DNA of 64,000 bases from NCBI RefSeq assembly GCF_964253025.1, contig NZ_CAXUQC020000001.1:868001-932000 (forward strand), given 5' to 3'. The translations under genes were made by a program, and so were the position numbers. Numbering within the stretch: position 1 is the first letter of the stretch; each line of letters starts with the position of its first letter. The notes beneath the pieces were generated by a model that saw nothing but the letters and a program-made list of their open reading frames with translations, was not told the DNA's origin and made no database searches. Of the stretch, positions 1 to 7,842 are shown in pieces. The stretch comes from Rhizobacter sp964253025. Lineage in GTDB: Bacteria; Pseudomonadota; Gammaproteobacteria; Burkholderiales; Burkholderiaceae_C.

Positions 1-710
1 TCTGTGATCGAGCGGGTGCGGTCATCGACGGCGTGACCGTCGGGTTGCTGAATCTTGCGCCGCTGTTGAGCTACCGCTTCGACACCGACTCCTTCACCAG
101 TTGCATCCGGGACCTGCGTCCCCATGTCATCGCCGACCGTGAAGCGTTGTCCCGCTTTCTCAGGGAGGGTGGGCAGGTGGAGCTGCGAAGGATCGACACG
201 GTGGCGAGCAGCGGTGCCTTCGAAGTGCCCGTGGGCCGCGCAGCGACGGCCCGGCTGTCCGTGAAGAACGTCCCCAACCTCGCGGCCGTGACGCGGCAGG
301 GACCGCAGCGGCTGTTGCTGCGCGTGGTGCCGGCCGAGCAGCCGGCGACGGGCGACTTCTTCGTGCGCGTGTTCGTCGGCATGCCCGAAGTCGGCCCTGA
401 CACGCCCACCGACGGACCGCGCTATGTGGGCAGCTTCGCCTTCTTCAACGATCCGGCCGCGCTCGGCCACCATGGGCACGGCGGGACCGCGGCCAATGCG
501 GCGTTCGTCGTGGACGTGGGCGCTGCGATCGAGCGATTGCGCGCGAGCGGCGCCGCGCTGCCAGAGACACTCGACGTGCAGCTGGTGGCGGTGCCGATGC
601 CCGGTGCACCGGCCCGCGCGCGCACGCTTCGAGTCAGTGGCCTTGAACTCCGCCTGGCCGAAAGCAGGACGCCCGCTCCACGGCGCATGCGGGAAGGGGA
701 GAGCCAGTGA
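1..710 (+). CDS. Tyrosinase-like protein, C-terminal part (runs off left edge)
   Basis: The reading frame is open from base 3, before the first possible start (GTG at 33), so the gene begins outside the window. The visible part reads like the region after the copper domain of a tyrosinase/polyphenol oxidase: a linker with the motif LLSYRFD (compare LGYRYD in that family), then a beta-rich C-terminal domain with FFVRVFVG and YVGSFAFFN. No copper-binding histidine motif is visible because that domain would lie upstream. The stop overlaps the next gene by 4 bases (GTGA), which suggests translational coupling. Family assignment rests on the C-terminal domain only. A stand-alone beta-sandwich protein is the alternative. 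Confidence 0.55.
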   Translation, partial: CDRAGAVIDGVTVGLLNLAPLLSYRFDTDSFTSCIRDLRPHVIADREALSRFLREGGQVELRRIDTVASSGAFEVPVGRAATARLSVKNVPNLAAVTRQGPQRLLLRVVPAEQPATGDFFVRVFVGMPEVGPDTPTDGPRYVGSFAFFNDPAALGHHGHGGTAANAAFVVDVGAAIERLRASGAALPETLDVQLVAVPMPGAPARARTLRVSGLELRLAESRTPAPRRMREGESQ

Positions 711-1183
711 CCCCTGCAGTGGCCGCCGCCCTGGGCCTTGTCACGGCCTATGCGGGCGTGGGCGTCGCGGCAGTGGCCGCATCCTGCGCGGCTGCGCAGC
801 TGCACGTGGCCTCGGCGTCGGCGCAGACGTCGGGTGTGGTTGTCGCCGAACTGCCGCTGCCGCTGGCGCCGCCCGGGTCGCCCGTCCTGCGCGTGACGAT
901 CACGCCGACGGGTCCTCCGGATGCGTGGCCGGCCCTGCTGCAGCCGAGCCTTCGCATCGGAACGGAACCGCATACCGAGGCAAGCCTTCCGCCATGGACG
1001 TTGTATCCGTCAGCGGAACAAGGAACGTTCAGCCTGCGCCTGACGCCCATCGTCGAGCGGGCCTTGCAGGCCGGCGAGGTCGTGACCCTCACGCTGCGGG
1101 CGATACCACTGGCAACCGACGGCGTTGCCCGCCCGGCGCCCTCGTTCGACGTCTCCGTGACCTGGGCGACCAGCAACCCCTGA
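707..1183 (+). CDS. Hypothetical protein with one N-terminal membrane segment or signal anchor
   Basis: 158 residues, starting with GTG inside the stop of the tyrosinase-like gene. Residues about 5-30 are Ala/Val/Gly-rich and hydrophobic, fitting a signal anchor. The rest (about 45-158) is rich in beta-type residues (Val, Thr, Leu, Pro) and includes the segments VVVAELPLPL, SPVLRVTITP and TFSLRLTPIV. I do not recognise the family. Tight coupling to the tyrosinase-like gene suggests it works with that protein, perhaps as a membrane-bound or exported partner; that is inference from position only. Confidence 0.5.
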   Translation: MTPAVAAALGLVTAYAGVGVAAVAASCAAAQLHVASASAQTSGVVVAELPLPLAPPGSPVLRVTITPTGPPDAWPALLQPSLRIGTEPHTEASLPPWTLYPSAEQGTFSLRLTPIVERALQAGEVVTLTLRAIPLATDGVARPAPSFDVSVTWATSNP

Positions 1184-1191
1184 GCGCATGA

Positions 1192-1617
1192 GTCGCGGGG
1201 TCGCTGCTCACGGCCCTGCACATCCTCGGGGTGGACCGGTGGTCGCGTGACCATCACGCTGCCACCTTGACCTTGCTCCAGTTGGCGGTCGTTGCATTGA
1301 TGTCGCTGGCCGTCGGATGGATCGACGGGGCCGTGTGGCCGGACGCCTTCAGCGCAGAGCTCATGCTGTGCCTGGGGCTGACGGCGCTGCTGTCCACGGC
1401 GTTCGCGTTCTGGGTGCAGACACGATTCCAACAGGCGACGACACCCACCCGGGCCGCGATGATCTTCAACCTCGAGCCGGTGTTCTCGGCCTTGCTGGCG
1501 TTCTCCTTTCTCGGCGAGCGACAGGGACCTCACGTCCTCATTGCATGCGCATTGATCGTCGCCGGCATGTGCGCCGCGGAAATGCGGTTCACGCGCGTCC
1601 GAGCGGGGTCCGGATGA
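1192..1617 (+). pseudogene. C-terminal half of an EamA/DMT-family transporter (truncated)
   Basis: The frame is open from 1192 and encodes about 141 residues matching the second EamA repeat of a drug/metabolite transporter: a helix around LLTALHILGVDRWSR, then LTLLQLAVVALMSLAVG, LGLTALLSTAFAFWVQT, TTPTRAAMIFNLEPVFSALLAF and a final LIACALIVAGMCAAE helix. Intact members have two such repeats and about 290-300 residues. The first repeat is absent, and the homology begins only a few bases after the stop of the preceding gene (1183). The first usable start would be GTG at 1231, inside the homologous helix. It is probably a deletion remnant, although single-EamA proteins exist in other families. 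Confidence 0.65.
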
Positions 1618-1826
1618 GCCGACATCCGGAGGCTGCCACCTCCGAGGGCACCCTGAAGAGGGGAGGGCCCTAGTCCTAGGGGGCGCAGCGGCCGAGGTGG
1701 GCACCTAGGCTTCTGGTCCCGCGGCCCGTCGTCGCGGACAGAGGAGTCCTCGATGTCGGAACCCTTTCGTTCTCCTGCCTGCGGCCGCCGCCGCGTGGCG
1801 TCAGTCAGCCCCTGAATGCCGGGTCG

Positions 1827-3188
1827 ATGGCTGCCTCGGCTTGGTTGGTCGTGCACGGCGGCGGGGTCGCCGGCGCGGCGTCGCGGGTGACCGGTCTGGT
1901 CGAGGCCGCGGGCATTCGCGTCGAGGGCCAGCCGGATGTCTCCGGACGTCCGGGCATCGTGGTGATGGCCGGGTGTGACGACGCCGGCTTCGAGCTGCTG
2001 CGCGCCACCAGCCGACACGGGCCGGTGCTGGTCATCGCGCTCGGCCCGGTGTCGTGGGACAGCTGCGCGAAATGGCGTGCGCTGGACGCGGGCGCCACCG
2101 ATCTGCTGCACTGGCGAACCTTGCCCGCTGATGCCGATGACGTGGCGTGCAGGCTCCGCCGCTGGAGCGAGGTTCAGACGCTGATGGCGTGCGATCCGGT
2201 GCAGCGCAGCGTGGCCGGACAAAGCCCTGCATGGCGAGGTTTCCTGCGCGGCGTGGTGGAGGTGGCCCACTACACGCAGGCGAGCGTGCTCGTGCGCGGC
2301 GAGACCGGGACCGGCAAGGAGCAGGTGGCCCGCCTCATTCACGAGCTCGATGCGCGAACGCCGCGTGGGGACTTCGTCGTCGTCGATTGCACGACGCTCT
2401 CGCCCGAACTCTCCGGCAGCGAACTGTTCGGCCATGAACGTGGCGCCTACACCGGCGCAGCCGGCGCGCGTGAAGGTGCATTTGCGCTCGCCAATGGCGG
2501 CACCTTGTTCCTGGATGAAATCGGCGAGCTGAGCCCGGCGCTGCAGGCGCAACTGCTGCGCGTGGTGCAGGAGCGGCAGTACAAGCGCGTGGGCAGCAAC
2601 AGCTGGCAGACCAGCGACTTCAGGCTGGTGTGCGCGACGCATCGCGACCTGGAGGCCGCCGTGGACGCCGGCAGCTTTCGGGCCGACCTGTACCACCGCA
2701 TCGCGGGCTGGACCTGCACCGCGCCGCCGTTGCGCGAGCGCCGGGAGGACATCCTTCCCCTGGCTCGGTTCTTTCTCGCGCAGCTTGGCGCGCCTGACGA
2801 GGTGGTGCTGTCGGACGATGCGGTGCGCGAGTACCTGCTGACCCGCCCGTACCCCGGCAACGCGCGGGACCTGCGTCAGGTGGTCACCCGTCTGTGGATG
2901 CGGCACAGCGGCGGCGGGCCGCTCACGGTCGGCGACATCCCCGCAACGGAGCGCCCCAAGGGAACCGAGCTCCGCGTCCCCTGGCCCGATGCCGGCTTCG
3001 AGGGAGCCCTTCGGCAGGCGATCGAGATGGGCATCGGCCTGAAGGAGATCGGCCAGCGCACGAGCGACCTTGCCGTGCAGATGGCACTCGACCGTGAGGA
3101 CGGCAACCTGCAGCGGGCGGCCGCGCGGCTCGGCGTCACGGACCGGGCGCTGCAGATTCGGCAGGCCAGTCGGCGGGCAGCGGCGTGA
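1827..3188 (+). CDS. Sigma-54-dependent transcriptional activator (bEBP) with Fis-type HTH
   Basis: 453 residues. An N-terminal domain (about 1-120) resembles a receiver in size, but no clear phospho-acceptor Asp/Lys pattern is visible. The AAA+ domain follows: Walker A GETGTGKE at about 158-165, the sigma-54 contact loop as GAYTGA (about 206-211, the common Tyr variant of GAFTGA), Walker B GGTLFLDEIGE (about 224-234), and an arginine-finger region. A Fis-like helix-turn-helix (GNLQRAAARLGVTDRALQ) ends the protein. Such proteins use ATP to open sigma-54 RNA polymerase complexes from upstream sites. It converges on the 3136-12566 cluster, which has a -24/-12 promoter at its far end, so that cluster is the probable target. 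Its last 53 bases overlap the amidohydrolase gene on the other strand. Confidence 0.93.
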   Translation: MAASAWLVVHGGGVAGAASRVTGLVEAAGIRVEGQPDVSGRPGIVVMAGCDDAGFELLRATSRHGPVLVIALGPVSWDSCAKWRALDAGATDLLHWRTLPADADDVACRLRRWSEVQTLMACDPVQRSVAGQSPAWRGFLRGVVEVAHYTQASVLVRGETGTGKEQVARLIHELDARTPRGDFVVVDCTTLSPELSGSELFGHERGAYTGAAGAREGAFALANGGTLFLDEIGELSPALQAQLLRVVQERQYKRVGSNSWQTSDFRLVCATHRDLEAAVDAGSFRADLYHRIAGWTCTAPPLRERREDILPLARFFLAQLGAPDEVVLSDDAVREYLLTRPYPGNARDLRQVVTRLWMRHSGGGPLTVGDIPATERPKGTELRVPWPDAGFEGALRQAIEMGIGLKEIGQRTSDLAVQMALDREDGNLQRAAARLGVTDRALQIRQASRRAAA

Positions 3189-3966
3189 CGGGTGGGATCA
3201 GCCGTCGCAGGTTGCCGCCGAGCACCAGGGCCCGCTCCGCTGACGAGAGGGGCAGGTGCAGCACCTTGGCCAGCTCCACGGCCGGATGCAGCCACGGACC
3301 ATCGCTGCCGAACAGCAGCTTGCCGGCGCCCGCGCGCCGCACCGCCTGCTCCAAGAGGTCGAAACGTCGCACGCCGGAGGTGTCGGCGTGCATGTTCGGG
3401 TGACGCACGAGGTGGTCGATGACGGCAAGCTGGGCGCCCCAGTCGTCCGAGAAGCTGCCGAGGTGCGGGATGATGAAGTTCACGTCCGGGTACTGCGCAG
3501 CCAGCAACTCGAGCGGCGCCACCTCGCCCGAGATGTCGTACAGCACCGGCAGGCCGTAGGCGCGTGCGGCTTCGCAAATTTCGCGGGTGATGCGGGCGTC
3601 GTGCCGGTGCACCTTGATGCCCACGAAGCCGTGCACCTCCACCGCCTCGCGCACGATCGCCGTCACCTGGCCTCGGTCGTGCGCGGCGTGGACGAATGCG
3701 AAGCCGAGCAAGCGGTCCGGTCGACGTGCCACGAGCCGGGCCACCTCCCGGTTGGCGCGCCGGTAGTCGGAATGGAAGGCCGCGAAGATGACGCTGCGCC
3801 CGATGCCCGCGCGGCGGCATCGCCGCAGGTATTCGCCGATCGGCGCGGCGGTGTCCCAGGGGCCGGTGAGGCCGTCGCCCTGGCCCGCATGGCAATGGCA
3901 GTCGATGACGTCTTCGAGGCCCGACGGCGTGCCGGACTCCACGCCGGGCTCGGCGAATCGCCTCAC
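3136..3966 (-). CDS. Amidohydrolase family 2 (TIM-barrel metal-dependent hydrolase)
   Basis: About 276 residues. Seen: an N-terminal metal motif (DVIDCHCHAG), a central FVGIKVH segment, IPHLGSF with a metal-ligand His, and GSDGPW near the C-terminus with the catalytic-type Asp. This is the ACMSD-like amidohydrolase_2 pattern; such enzymes are cytoplasmic hydrolases or decarboxylases with varied substrates, and the substrate cannot be read here. The frame allows GTG at 3981 or 3966. I prefer 3966 because it overlaps the upstream M15-like gene stop by 4 bases (GTGA). It is the last gene of the sigma-54 cluster and overlaps the regulator gene tail to tail. Confidence 0.88.
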   Translation of the reverse strand: MRRFAEPGVESGTPSGLEDVIDCHCHAGQGDGLTGPWDTAAPIGEYLRRCRRAGIGRSVIFAAFHSDYRRANREVARLVARRPDRLLGFAFVHAAHDRGQVTAIVREAVEVHGFVGIKVHRHDARITREICEAARAYGLPVLYDISGEVAPLELLAAQYPDVNFIIPHLGSFSDDWGAQLAVIDHLVRHPNMHADTSGVRRFDLLEQAVRRAGAGKLLFGSDGPWLHPAVELAKVLHLPLSSAERALVLGGNLRRLIPPVTPLPADWPAESAAPGP

Positions 3967-5501
3967 CGTCCGCGGAACCACGGCGTGCGCCGTGTCGCGG
4001 CGTCCAGGTTGATCTCGGCGTGCACATGGTCGATGTGCGGGTTGGGGCCGGTGTAGGCGGCGTCCTTGCTGCCGCTGCGCACGCTGCCGCTCCAGCGCAC
4101 GCGGTTCCAGATGACGTACTGCACGCCGATGGCCGCGGCGTTCTGCAGCAGCCAGTTGGCGATGCGGTCACCGACGGCCGCGTTCGCTCGGCCCCCCACC
4201 GGCGTGATCATGATGTCGAGCGCACGGCCCACGCCGTGCACCGAGGTCTCGGCGGTGTTGGCCGTGTTGGCCCGGCACGAGTAGCCCCCGATCGAGGTGA
4301 CCCCGGGGAAGTTCTGCTCGATGTATTCCTTGAGGATGCGGGCGCCGTCGGTGAAGGTGCCCGTGCAGTTGCCCGGGTTGCCGGCCCACGCCGGCGGCGA
4401 GTCGTACCGCACGTGCTGCGTCTGGGCGACCTCCCGAACCGAGGCAGGGATGGCCCAGCGGTCGGCGGTGACGACCGGCACCGGCACCGACGAGCCGCCG
4501 AGCAGGGCCGACCAGGTTTGCGAGCCGACGACACCGTCGGCGCTCAGGCGACGCGCGGCCTGAAAGGCCCTCACCGCGCGGTCGGTGCGGGTGCCGAACA
4601 CCCCGTCGACCGCCCCGGCGTCGAAGCCCGCGGCGTTCAGCCGACGTTGCAGGTCGCTCACGTCCGTTCCACGCGAGCCGGACCGCAGCACTCGGCGGGG
4701 CGCCGGGGATTCGAACGCCTCCGCCTCCCCGTCGTTCATCTCGTCGAGTTCGAAGTCGGCGCCGAACTCCGACTGTGGCTCGTCCTCGTCGCCTGCGGCC
4801 GTTCCGGTCCCTTCGGTGCGTGCAGCCCGCAGGGCCTGCTCGGTCTCCGGCCCGACGATGCCGTCCACCGGCAGGCCGCGCCGGGCCTGGAAGGCGCGCA
4901 CGGCACGGCGGGTCGACGCGGCCATTGCCCCGTCCACCGGCAGACCGGCCTCGGCCATGCGGTTGAGCGTGCTCTGGACCCAGCGGACGAATTCGCTGCC
5001 ATGCGAGGGACACACGCAGGGGGCGGCCGGTTCGGCCGGCCCGGCAAAGGTGTTCCAGCCGAACGCGGCACCAGGGCCGCGCGGTCCGGGGCGCGGCCTG
5101 CCGCCCTTGGACGGCCTCGGGCGCTTGGGGGGGCGACTGCCCGGCCTCGCCCCACGGGACGCGCCGCGCGCGCCGCCCTTTTTCATGGGCCCGCGCTCAC
5201 TGTCGAATTCGTCCTCCGCCTCCTCTTCGCCCAGCATCTCGCTGTCGAACTCGGCATCGAACTCGCTGTCCTGCTCACCATCGAATTCGGCGTCGGTCTC
5301 TTCCTCCGACTGGCCCGGGCCGAAGCCCCATTCCCCGTCCAACTCGGCTGCCGCAGCGGCGCCGGAGCCCTGGCCGCATCCGCATCCGGAACGGCCGCCG
5401 CCTTCCCGGGCGCCCGCGCGTCGGGCGGCCGAGCGTGTTCGCCGCCGGGCCGCGGGATCGAACGGCAGGGATTCGAACTGCATGGATTCTTGGGTGTTCA
5501 T
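3963..5501 (-). CDS. Acidic/cationic N-terminus, two peptidoglycan-binding domains, M15-like peptidase domain
   Basis: 512 residues. The start is ATG at 5501, behind AGGAGA; an earlier in-frame GTG (5525) lacks such a site. Order: an acidic block with repeated SEFD/AEFD units (about 60-105), a Lys/Arg/Gly/Pro-rich block (about 105-145), PG_binding_1 repeat (about 170-228), a second acidic linker, PG_binding_1 repeat (about 270-335), and a C-terminal domain with SVHGVGRALD (H422, D429) and HIDHVH (H489, H492, H494), the zinc-ligand pattern of M15/VanY-type carboxypeptidases. It probably cleaves or binds cell-wall peptides. No classical signal peptide is evident, so the export route is unknown. 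The acidic-then-cationic layout is shared with the two Gly-rich proteins of the cluster. Confidence 0.85.
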   Translation of the reverse strand: MNTQESMQFESLPFDPAARRRTRSAARRAGAREGGGRSGCGCGQGSGAAAAAELDGEWGFGPGQSEEETDAEFDGEQDSEFDAEFDSEMLGEEEAEDEFDSERGPMKKGGARGASRGARPGSRPPKRPRPSKGGRPRPGPRGPGAAFGWNTFAGPAEPAAPCVCPSHGSEFVRWVQSTLNRMAEAGLPVDGAMAASTRRAVRAFQARRGLPVDGIVGPETEQALRAARTEGTGTAAGDEDEPQSEFGADFELDEMNDGEAEAFESPAPRRVLRSGSRGTDVSDLQRRLNAAGFDAGAVDGVFGTRTDRAVRAFQAARRLSADGVVGSQTWSALLGGSSVPVPVVTADRWAIPASVREVAQTQHVRYDSPPAWAGNPGNCTGTFTDGARILKEYIEQNFPGVTSIGGYSCRANTANTAETSVHGVGRALDIMITPVGGRANAAVGDRIANWLLQNAAAIGVQYVIWNRVRWSGSVRSGSKDAAYTGPNPHIDHVHAEINLDAATRRTPWFRGR

Positions 5502-5521
5502 CACATTCTCCTGGTTCAGGT

Positions 5522-6700
5522 TCACAGACCCATCACAACCACCTGGCTGCCACGCCGCTGCCAGCGGCCGGCTACGGGGCCACGCTGGAGCGCGTCGCGC
5601 GCGGGCGCGATGCGTTGGGCCGCTTCCATGACGACGCGGCTGGCGAGGTCCAGGCCGCGGCCGACGTCGAGTCCGTCGGTATCGGGGGCGACGCGGGCAG
5701 CGCGGCGTGCGGCGACACCGGCCAGCCGCACGAAGCGCCTGGCCATGTCGACCTCCTGCTCGTGGCCGTCGGCATGCTCGGATTCAAGGGCCTTGCTCAC
5801 GGCGCCGCCAAGCGCGGTGCCGAGTGCCGTGCCCACGCCGGGGACCGGGATCAACGACCCCAGCGCACCGCCCACGAAGGGCAAGGCCGCCTTGGCCACG
5901 CCCTTGAGCACCTTGCCCAGCGGTCGGATCAACCCGCGCCCGACCTTCTTCAGGCCTTTCCACGCACCCTTGACGAGGCGGCCGAGAAAGAGGTCCAGCT
6001 CCTCCTCGCTGTTGACCGAGAGCAGCTCCATCGCAAGCTCGTACTCCATCGCCTCGTTGAACACCGGCCCTTCGGCGTCTCCGCCGGAGCCGGCCTCGTT
6101 CCACATCTCGGTGTCGAACTCGCTGTCCGTCTCGCTGTCCGTTTCGCTGTCCGGCGGGTGCGCGAATTCGAGCAGTTCGAACGCGCCGGCTGAGCGGCAT
6201 CCGCCGCATTGGCAGGTCATGGTGTGCATGGAATTCTCCTCATGGGTGAAGGGAGGGGCGTCGAGTGCGTGTGGCGGCAACCCGATCTCATGGCGCTGGT
6301 TGGTCATCAAGGCGCGATGGCGACCCAGCAATGAACGATGCAAGGCGTGTTCGATGCGCCGCAGCCGGGCTGCGGCATCGACCCCGGAGGGCACCTGCGC
6401 CACCAGCACGTGGTGGCGTGCCACCGACACGCCCAGCGCCTGCGCGCAGCGGCGGTGCTGCTGCAGCCGCGTGCGCAGATCGAGGGCCATGCCGCTGTAG
6501 GCACGCGGCCCGGCGGGGGTGTCGAACAGGAGCAGGTACAGGCCCGGCCCGCGCGCGAATGCGTGGCCGGGTGCGCTGTCCAGCATGCCCGCGCTGCGGT
6601 AGGCCGGACGGTCGGCCGGGGGCAGCGCCTGCACGGCTTGCCGGAGGGCAGCCACTGCAGGCGTCGCGGGCAGGGCATCGAGGCCGGGACCGGTCGTCAT
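5522..6700 (-). CDS. GIY-YIG-like domain fused in frame to acidic/Gly-rich cationic protein
   Basis: 392 residues, starting at 6700 with GAGGAG upstream and ATGA overlap with the preceding PLP gene. Residues 50-140 carry a GIY-YIG pattern: GLY (53-55), YSG (68-70), DLRTRL (74-79), Glu117, Asn134. From Met158 the protein changes character: a CQCGGC motif, an acidic DSETDSEFD stretch, SEEELDLFLGRL, then a strongly cationic Gly-rich segment (KGAWKGLKKVGRGL), a Gly/Ala/Pro hydrophobic stretch, an AxRFVRLAG helix and the tail GRWQRRGSQVVVMGL. Met158 (base 6229) has its own GAGGAG site six bases upstream, so a 235-residue protein may also be made. Function unknown; the second half is a paralogue of the protein at 11271-12566. 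Confidence 0.7.
   Translation of the reverse strand: MTTGPGLDALPATPAVAALRQAVQALPPADRPAYRSAGMLDSAPGHAFARGPGLYLLLFDTPAGPRAYSGMALDLRTRLQQHRRCAQALGVSVARHHVLVAQVPSGVDAAARLRRIEHALHRSLLGRHRALMTNQRHEIGLPPHALDAPPFTHEENSMHTMTCQCGGCRSAGAFELLEFAHPPDSETDSETDSEFDTEMWNEAGSGGDAEGPVFNEAMEYELAMELLSVNSEEELDLFLGRLVKGAWKGLKKVGRGLIRPLGKVLKGVAKAALPFVGGALGSLIPVPGVGTALGTALGGAVSKALESEHADGHEQEVDMARRFVRLAGVAARRAARVAPDTDGLDVGRGLDLASRVVMEAAQRIAPARDALQRGPVAGRWQRRGSQVVVMGL
6229..6241 (-). promoter_or_regulatory. Internal Shine-Dalgarno and in-frame start within the GIY-YIG fusion
   Basis: On the minus strand GAGGAG, a 6-base spacer and ATG at 6229 define a consensus start in frame with the upstream GIY-YIG coding region, with no stop between them. 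It would yield residues 158-392 alone (235 residues), beginning exactly where the acidic/Gly-rich family begins. Confidence 0.65.
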
Positions 6701-7827
6701 GGCTGCTCCTCGGTGGCGCCGGCCCGGGCGCGGCGTGGTGCAGACTGCGAAGCTGCACGGATGTCACGGCCAATGGGCTGCAATGCGGCGGTGATGCGAT
6801 GGACAGCCGTGTCCACGTCGCTTGCGCTGTGGCGTGCATTCAGCACCAGGCTCAGTGCCCAGGCACGGCCCGCGCGCCGGTGCATCACGGTGGCCACGTC
6901 GTCCTTCATGAGCTGCCGGTACAGGTGACCGACGTCGAACCCGTGCGGCAGCCGCAGCGTCTGCATCGGGAAGTCTCCGCCGTGGGTCGCGAGGCCGCGG
7001 TGGGCGAGACCCCGCCGCAGTCGGCGCACGCGCTCCAGCAGGGCGTCCCTCAGGGCATTCCCCGCAAGGCGATTGACCCGCAGTGCATGCTCGGCCGCAC
7101 GCACCACGGCCATCGAGGGCGGGCTCATGTGCTGGCGCGCCGCGCTCAGGCGTTCGAACCGGCGAAGCAGGGCGGCAGGGCCGACGAGCACCGCGACGGG
7201 CACCCCGAAGGCCTTGGCCAGCGAGGATCCGGCCAGCAGGTGATCGCCCTCGAGCGCCAGCTTCAGGAGCGAGCCGCCACCGCCGAGGCCGTAGGGCGAT
7301 CGAGCACACGGGTCGCGTCCGAACAGGCCGAGGCCCTGGGTGTCGTCGAGCAACAGCCAGCCGCCCTGCTGTTGGACGAGGTGGCTGTAGGCGTGCAGCG
7401 GCGGCTGCGCCGCACCGGCCGGGTTCACCGCATCTGCGAGCACCACCGGGCGTCCGCGGCCCGGGCGCCGCATCAAGGCGGCCAGGTGCTCGGCGTCGTG
7501 GCGGCGGAAGACCCGCAGCGGCACCCCGCGGCCGGCCCAGTAGGTCGCACCCCAGCGGGCAATCGGATAGGTGGCGGCGTCCATGAAGATCTCGATCGGT
7601 TGTTCCCGGCTCAGCACGCCGAGCACATCCCAGAAGAGCTGGAAGGTGGACGGCACCAGTGCGCCGGCCTCGCGGCCCGCCAGCGTGGCGAGCGCCTGGG
7701 CGACGGCCTGCGCTTCCTCGAACTCCTGCAGGGCGGCGGGCCGGCCCTGGGTAAGGGCCGGCCAGGGGCGCAGGGTGTGGCTCGCATGGTGCAGTCCGAG
7801 GTACAGCGACGAGGTGAAGTCCGGCAT
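6697..7827 (-). CDS. PLP-dependent alpha-oxoamine-synthase-like enzyme (KAPA synthase fold)
   Basis: 376 residues of fold-type I aminotransferase/AONS type. Seen: WLLLDDTQGLGLFG (Asp161/162 contacting the cofactor ring), and LLAGSSLAKAFGVP with the Schiff-base lysine near 205. Members condense an amino acid with an acyl thioester or are diverged transferases; the usual N-terminal substrate region of BioF is not obvious here, so the substrate is unknown. The ATG at 7827 has GGAG eight bases upstream. The stop overlaps the next gene by ATGA, so it is translationally coupled to the GIY-YIG fusion. A PLP enzyme in this cluster is unexpected, and a tailoring or precursor-supply role would be inference. 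Confidence 0.82.
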   Translation of the reverse strand: MPDFTSSLYLGLHHASHTLRPWPALTQGRPAALQEFEEAQAVAQALATLAGREAGALVPSTFQLFWDVLGVLSREQPIEIFMDAATYPIARWGATYWAGRGVPLRVFRRHDAEHLAALMRRPGRGRPVVLADAVNPAGAAQPPLHAYSHLVQQQGGWLLLDDTQGLGLFGRDPCARSPYGLGGGGSLLKLALEGDHLLAGSSLAKAFGVPVAVLVGPAALLRRFERLSAARQHMSPPSMAVVRAAEHALRVNRLAGNALRDALLERVRRLRRGLAHRGLATHGGDFPMQTLRLPHGFDVGHLYRQLMKDDVATVMHRRAGRAWALSLVLNARHSASDVDTAVHRITAALQPIGRDIRAASQSAPRRARAGATEEQP

Positions 7828-7842
7828 GGGCGCGGCTCCATG

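Noticed and set aside
1696..1716. GGGCAC-like sequence upstream of the regulator as a sigma-54 promoter
   Set aside because: The -12 GC is not at the right distance and TGGCAC is imperfect.
4020..6500. Long plus-strand open frame (826 codons) over the cluster
   Set aside because: It is antisense to genes with clear domains, is Arg/Gly/Ala-rich without motifs, and arises from high third-position GC.
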